From: Chloroflexota bacterium
GTDB lineage: Bacteria > Chloroflexota > UBA6077 > FW602-bin22 > CADDYW01
Assembly (NCBI GenBank): GCA_021324795.1
Contig: JAJPIK010000116.1
Location: 1-32,919 of the forward strand
DNA: 32,919 nt
Reading direction: 5' to 3'
Part shown: positions 31,226-32,919 of the stretch, one piece after another
How the letters are laid out: every line of letters begins with the position of its first letter
How positions within the stretch are numbered: the first letter of the stretch is position 1
The notes under the pieces: model-generated
What the model saw: only the letters and a program-made list of their open reading frames with translations
Database searches by the model: none
Told to the model about the DNA's origin: nothing
Program-made: the position numbers and the translations under genes

Positions 31226-32365
31226 ATGTCAAACAAACCCAGATTGATCGTCAAAGCGGGTCAGCACCCGCGTCGAGACTGTCCGGTCTTGCTGGATGCC
31301 CCGCCCGATCTACCAGATGGACCGCTCGCTCTCCATTGCCAGCGGCCGGACGTTCGGATTCCAGTGCAAAGGCTCGGTAAGCATCTGCTCTTTGTCTTGA
31401 AGGATCTCGCGGCCGGCGAGGAACGTGCTTATCGACTGGTCAGGGGGGAAGCCGCACTCAAGGGAGGAGTCAAGGTGGCCGAGGGAGTGGGAACCTTGGC
31501 GTTCTCGTTGGATGACCGGCCGTTCACGACCTATCACTTTGACGCGAACGAAGTTCGTCCATATTTCTATCCACTGCTTGGTCCGAGCGGGATCGCGATG
31601 ACCCGTAACTTCCCCATGGTCAAAGACGCCACCGACGAATCGACTGATCATCCCCATCATCGCTCGCTCTACATTGCCTATGGAGAAGTGAATGGGGTCA
31701 ACGTCTGGTCAGAACCTTCGAGCCCGAATACTGGGCGGATCATCCATGAGAGCTGGGAAGCGGTCGAAACCGGGCCCGTCGCGGGCTACTTCAGCGAGCT
31801 GCTCCAATGGGTAGACGCGACCGGCTTTCCGATGCTCGTGGAACGACGGCGAGCGCTCCTGTATAACACCACGACAGTCCGATTGCTCGATCTCGAGATC
31901 GTGCTCAAGCCTGCTCACTTCGCGGTCTTGTTTGGCGACACCAAAGAAGGCGGTCCATTGGCCCTCCGGGTTGCCAGCGCGATCGAAGGGAAGCGCGGCG
32001 GAGTCATTCAAAACGCCTACGGCGGTCGCAGAGAGGATGAATGCTGGGGCCAACCCAGCCCTTGGGTTGATTACTCTGGCGTCATCAACGGAACGACCGC
32101 GGGCGTCGCGATCATGGATCATCCAACCAGCTTCCGCCATCCGACGACCTGGCACGTGCGTGATTATGGGCTGTTCGCAGCGAATCCGTTCGGTCTGAGT
32201 GCATTCACCAACGATCCAAACCGTCGCGGTGATTACATCCTGCCGCCTGGTCAGTCGCTCCGCTTCCTCTACCGCGTCTGCCTGCACCTCGGCAACGCCG
32301 ATGCGGCCCGGATCGACGACCATTATCACGACTTCGCTCACCCACCGATTGCGCTGTGGGAGTAA
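31226..32365 (+). CDS. DUF6807 (PmoA-like) family protein
   Basis: This 379-residue protein has the family hallmark region HFDANEVRPYFYPLLGPSGIAMTRNFPM, then DHPHHRSLYIAYGEVNGVNVWSE with the clustered His residues, GRIIHESWEAVETGPVAGYFSELLQWV, and the end STERP-like GVAIMDHPTSFRHPTTWHVRDYGLFAANPFG. These proteins are often labelled 'methane oxygenase PmoA' in databases, which is misleading: no membrane helices are present. They occur in sugar-catabolic clusters beside Gfo/Idh/MocA genes and are thought to be beta-sandwich, carbohydrate-related proteins, but the function is unproven. The start is ATG 31226 or GTG 31223, both served by GGAG at 31211. It is followed by a strong hairpin. Confidence 0.88.
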   Translation: MSNKPRLIVKAGQHPRRDCPVLLDAPPDLPDGPLALHCQRPDVRIPVQRLGKHLLFVLKDLAAGEERAYRLVRGEAALKGGVKVAEGVGTLAFSLDDRPFTTYHFDANEVRPYFYPLLGPSGIAMTRNFPMVKDATDESTDHPHHRSLYIAYGEVNGVNVWSEPSSPNTGRIIHESWEAVETGPVAGYFSELLQWVDATGFPMLVERRRALLYNTTTVRLLDLEIVLKPAHFAVLFGDTKEGGPLALRVASAIEGKRGGVIQNAYGGRREDECWGQPSPWVDYSGVINGTTAGVAIMDHPTSFRHPTTWHVRDYGLFAANPFGLSAFTNDPNRRGDYILPPGQSLRFLYRVCLHLGNADAARIDDHYHDFAHPPIALWE

Positions 32366-32395
32366 GGCACCTCCCGCTTTGGGACACGTCCGAAA

Positions 32396-32449
32396 CAGAC
32401 AAAGCGAACGCCCCAGCAAAGGAATCTGCTGGGGCGTTCGCTTTGTCTG
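32396..32449 (+). terminator. 23-bp perfect hairpin terminator after the DUF6807 gene
   Basis: The left arm 32396-32418 (starting CAGACAAAGCGAACG) pairs over all 23 bases with 32427-32449 around the loop AAGGAATC, 30 bases after the stop. ACTCTTCGCTTTT follows. It may end transcription from both directions, since the 19-residue peptide gene reads toward it from the right. Confidence 0.7.
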
Positions 32450-32568
32450 ACTCTTCGCTTTTGCGCTTCTTGCGGCGAGCTTTACCTCGCCGTGGCGTCG
32501 ACGGTAAGACCCAGGAGCACTCGCACTACCCGATCAGCCGGAGCGACTGCGCATCGGCTAAGCCATTG

Positions 32569-32591
32569 GCCCTGCGTTGGCGGCGCAGGGC
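32569..32591 (-). terminator. Hairpin just after the 19-residue peptide ORF
   Basis: GCCCTGCG and CGCAGGGC pair around a seven-base loop, starting four bases beyond the peptide's stop codon on the minus strand. No T run follows, so it is a terminator only by position. Confidence 0.4.
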
Positions 32592-32595
32592 GTAA

Positions 32596-32655
32596 CTAGT
32601 CGACTTGCCATACTCCAGTAAACGCCTGAGTGTACTTCATTTGCAATACTTGCAT
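32596..32655 (-). CDS. Putative 19-residue peptide gene
   Basis: An ATG at 32655 has GAGGAGG six bases upstream, an ideal ribosome site, and the frame gives MQVLQMKYTQAFTGVWQVD before TAG. A promoter of its own (TTGACA, 17 bases, TGC-TAGTGT) lies about 60 bases upstream and a hairpin follows the stop, so the segment has all parts of a complete mini-gene. The peptide has one Trp, one Tyr, one Phe and no Cys, Ser, His, Arg or Pro. It could be a precursor of a modified peptide, a regulatory leader or a small protein; no maturation enzyme is visible in the window. Nothing proves that it is translated. Confidence 0.45.
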   Translation of the reverse strand: MQVLQMKYTQAFTGVWQVD

Positions 32656-32715
32656 CTGAAGCCTCCTCACACACCTGCGGTCCTACCAGATTGTGGCGTC
32701 TGGCGCCGTGATTTC

Positions 32716-32744
32716 ACACTAGCAGATCCAAAGGTGTGTGTCAA
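32716..32744 (-). promoter_or_regulatory. Predicted promoter of the 19-residue peptide gene
   Basis: On the minus strand TTGACA (32744-32739, 6/6), a 17-base spacer and TAGTGT (32721-32716, 3/6) preceded by TGC (extended -10). It overlaps the stop codon of the partial upstream ORF. AGGTGTGTG (32732-32740) beside the -35 is an exact inverted copy of CACACACCT (32668-32676) near the ribosome site. Confidence 0.45.
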
Positions 32745-32919
32745 GACTCCGGGAAGCCTTCGTGTGACTGCTCAGGGAAAATGGGCTCATTCTCACTTTC
32801 GGTGGTGCGATCAGGCAGAATGTCATAGAGCCGTGCGGCATTTCGGCCCGTGCGGAAGTTCTTGCATTCTGAGGTCACACTCTTGTCTCTCGCCACGCTC
32901 TTTCCCCATTTGGTTGGCC
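32741..32919 (-). CDS. Unknown protein, C-terminal fragment at right edge
   Basis: A minus-strand frame enters from the right edge and ends at TGA (32743-32741), giving 58 residues without a start. The readable end includes CKNFRTGRNAARLYDILP followed by an acidic tail (DRTTESENEPIFPEQSHEGFPES). The order of a basic segment followed by an acidic disordered tail looks protein-like, and no other frame here is open. I do not recognise the family. Most of the gene lies outside the window. Confidence 0.5.
   Translation of the reverse strand, partial: PTKWGKSVARDKSVTSECKNFRTGRNAARLYDILPDRTTESENEPIFPEQSHEGFPES

Noticed and set aside
31226..32365. Methane monooxygenase PmoA
   Set aside because: No membrane helices; the database label comes from the DUF6807 family name, not from real particulate methane monooxygenase.
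1..32919. CRISPR arrays, tRNA or rRNA genes, IS elements
   Set aside because: No regularly spaced repeats, no tRNA-like cloverleaf with GTTCGA-type arm, no rRNA signature and no transposase seen on reading both strands.

Overview
The window (about 33 kb, GC-rich, densely coded) reads as chromosome of a Chloroflexota bacterium, probably near Thermomicrobia. This is an inference. It rests on Tat-type lipoproteins with long Ala/Pro/Thr/Gln linkers, exported proteins carrying a short 'FLPLIVN'/'FIPAVMH' hydrophobic motif, TPTPT linkers, and frequent GTG/TTG starts. No rRNA, tRNA, CRISPR or IS transposase was seen.

Layout. (1) 1-1.83 kb, minus: a long partial ORF running off the left edge, low-complexity and virion- or mobile-element-like. 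(2) 2.0-6.4 kb, plus: a promoter, a cytoplasmic sulfatase, a Gfo/Idh/MocA dehydrogenase and two exported proteins of unknown function. (3) 6.4-7.7 kb: a structured leader and a type I-beta DAHP synthase lacking the N-terminal regulatory domain. (4) 7.7-10.1 kb, minus: an MmgE/PrpD-family protein and a phosphosulfolactate synthase (ComA)-family protein, divergent from a second Gfo/Idh/MocA gene (10.3-11.4 kb). (5) 11.6-13.7 kb, minus: a thioredoxin-fold protein and a ROK repressor, divergent from a second sulfatase (14.0-15.3 kb). (6) 15.5-17.0 kb: a small unknown protein and an orphan PstS phosphate-binding lipoprotein. (7) 17.2-23.5 kb: a second ROK regulator, then two sugar ABC permeases and two successive solute-binding lipoproteins with no ATPase. 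(8) 23.5-25.0 kb: an exported protein, dispersed hairpin repeats and a tiny membrane peptide. (9) 25.0-30.5 kb: a divergent GroEL paralogue, an SMP-30 lactonase-like protein, a TIM-barrel sugar isomerase/epimerase and two translationally coupled Gfo/Idh/MocA dehydrogenases. (10) 30.6-32.4 kb: a carboxymuconolactone-decarboxylase-like protein and a divergent DUF6807 (PmoA-like) protein, ending in a 23-bp perfect hairpin. (11) Right edge, minus: the C-terminus of an unknown protein, then a complete-looking mini-gene for a 19-residue peptide.

Taken together this looks like a carbohydrate-catabolism island for an unusual, probably sulfated or acidic, saccharide or cyclitol. Import would use the ABC system, desulfation would use cytoplasmic sulfatases, and oxidation, lactone hydrolysis and isomerisation would use the Gfo/Idh, SMP-30 and TIM-barrel enzymes, under ROK control. 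The least conventional elements are the MmgE/PrpD plus ComA-like pair, the regulatory-domain-free DAHP synthase behind a hairpin leader, the GroEL paralogue heading a sugar operon, and the 19-residue peptide gene.
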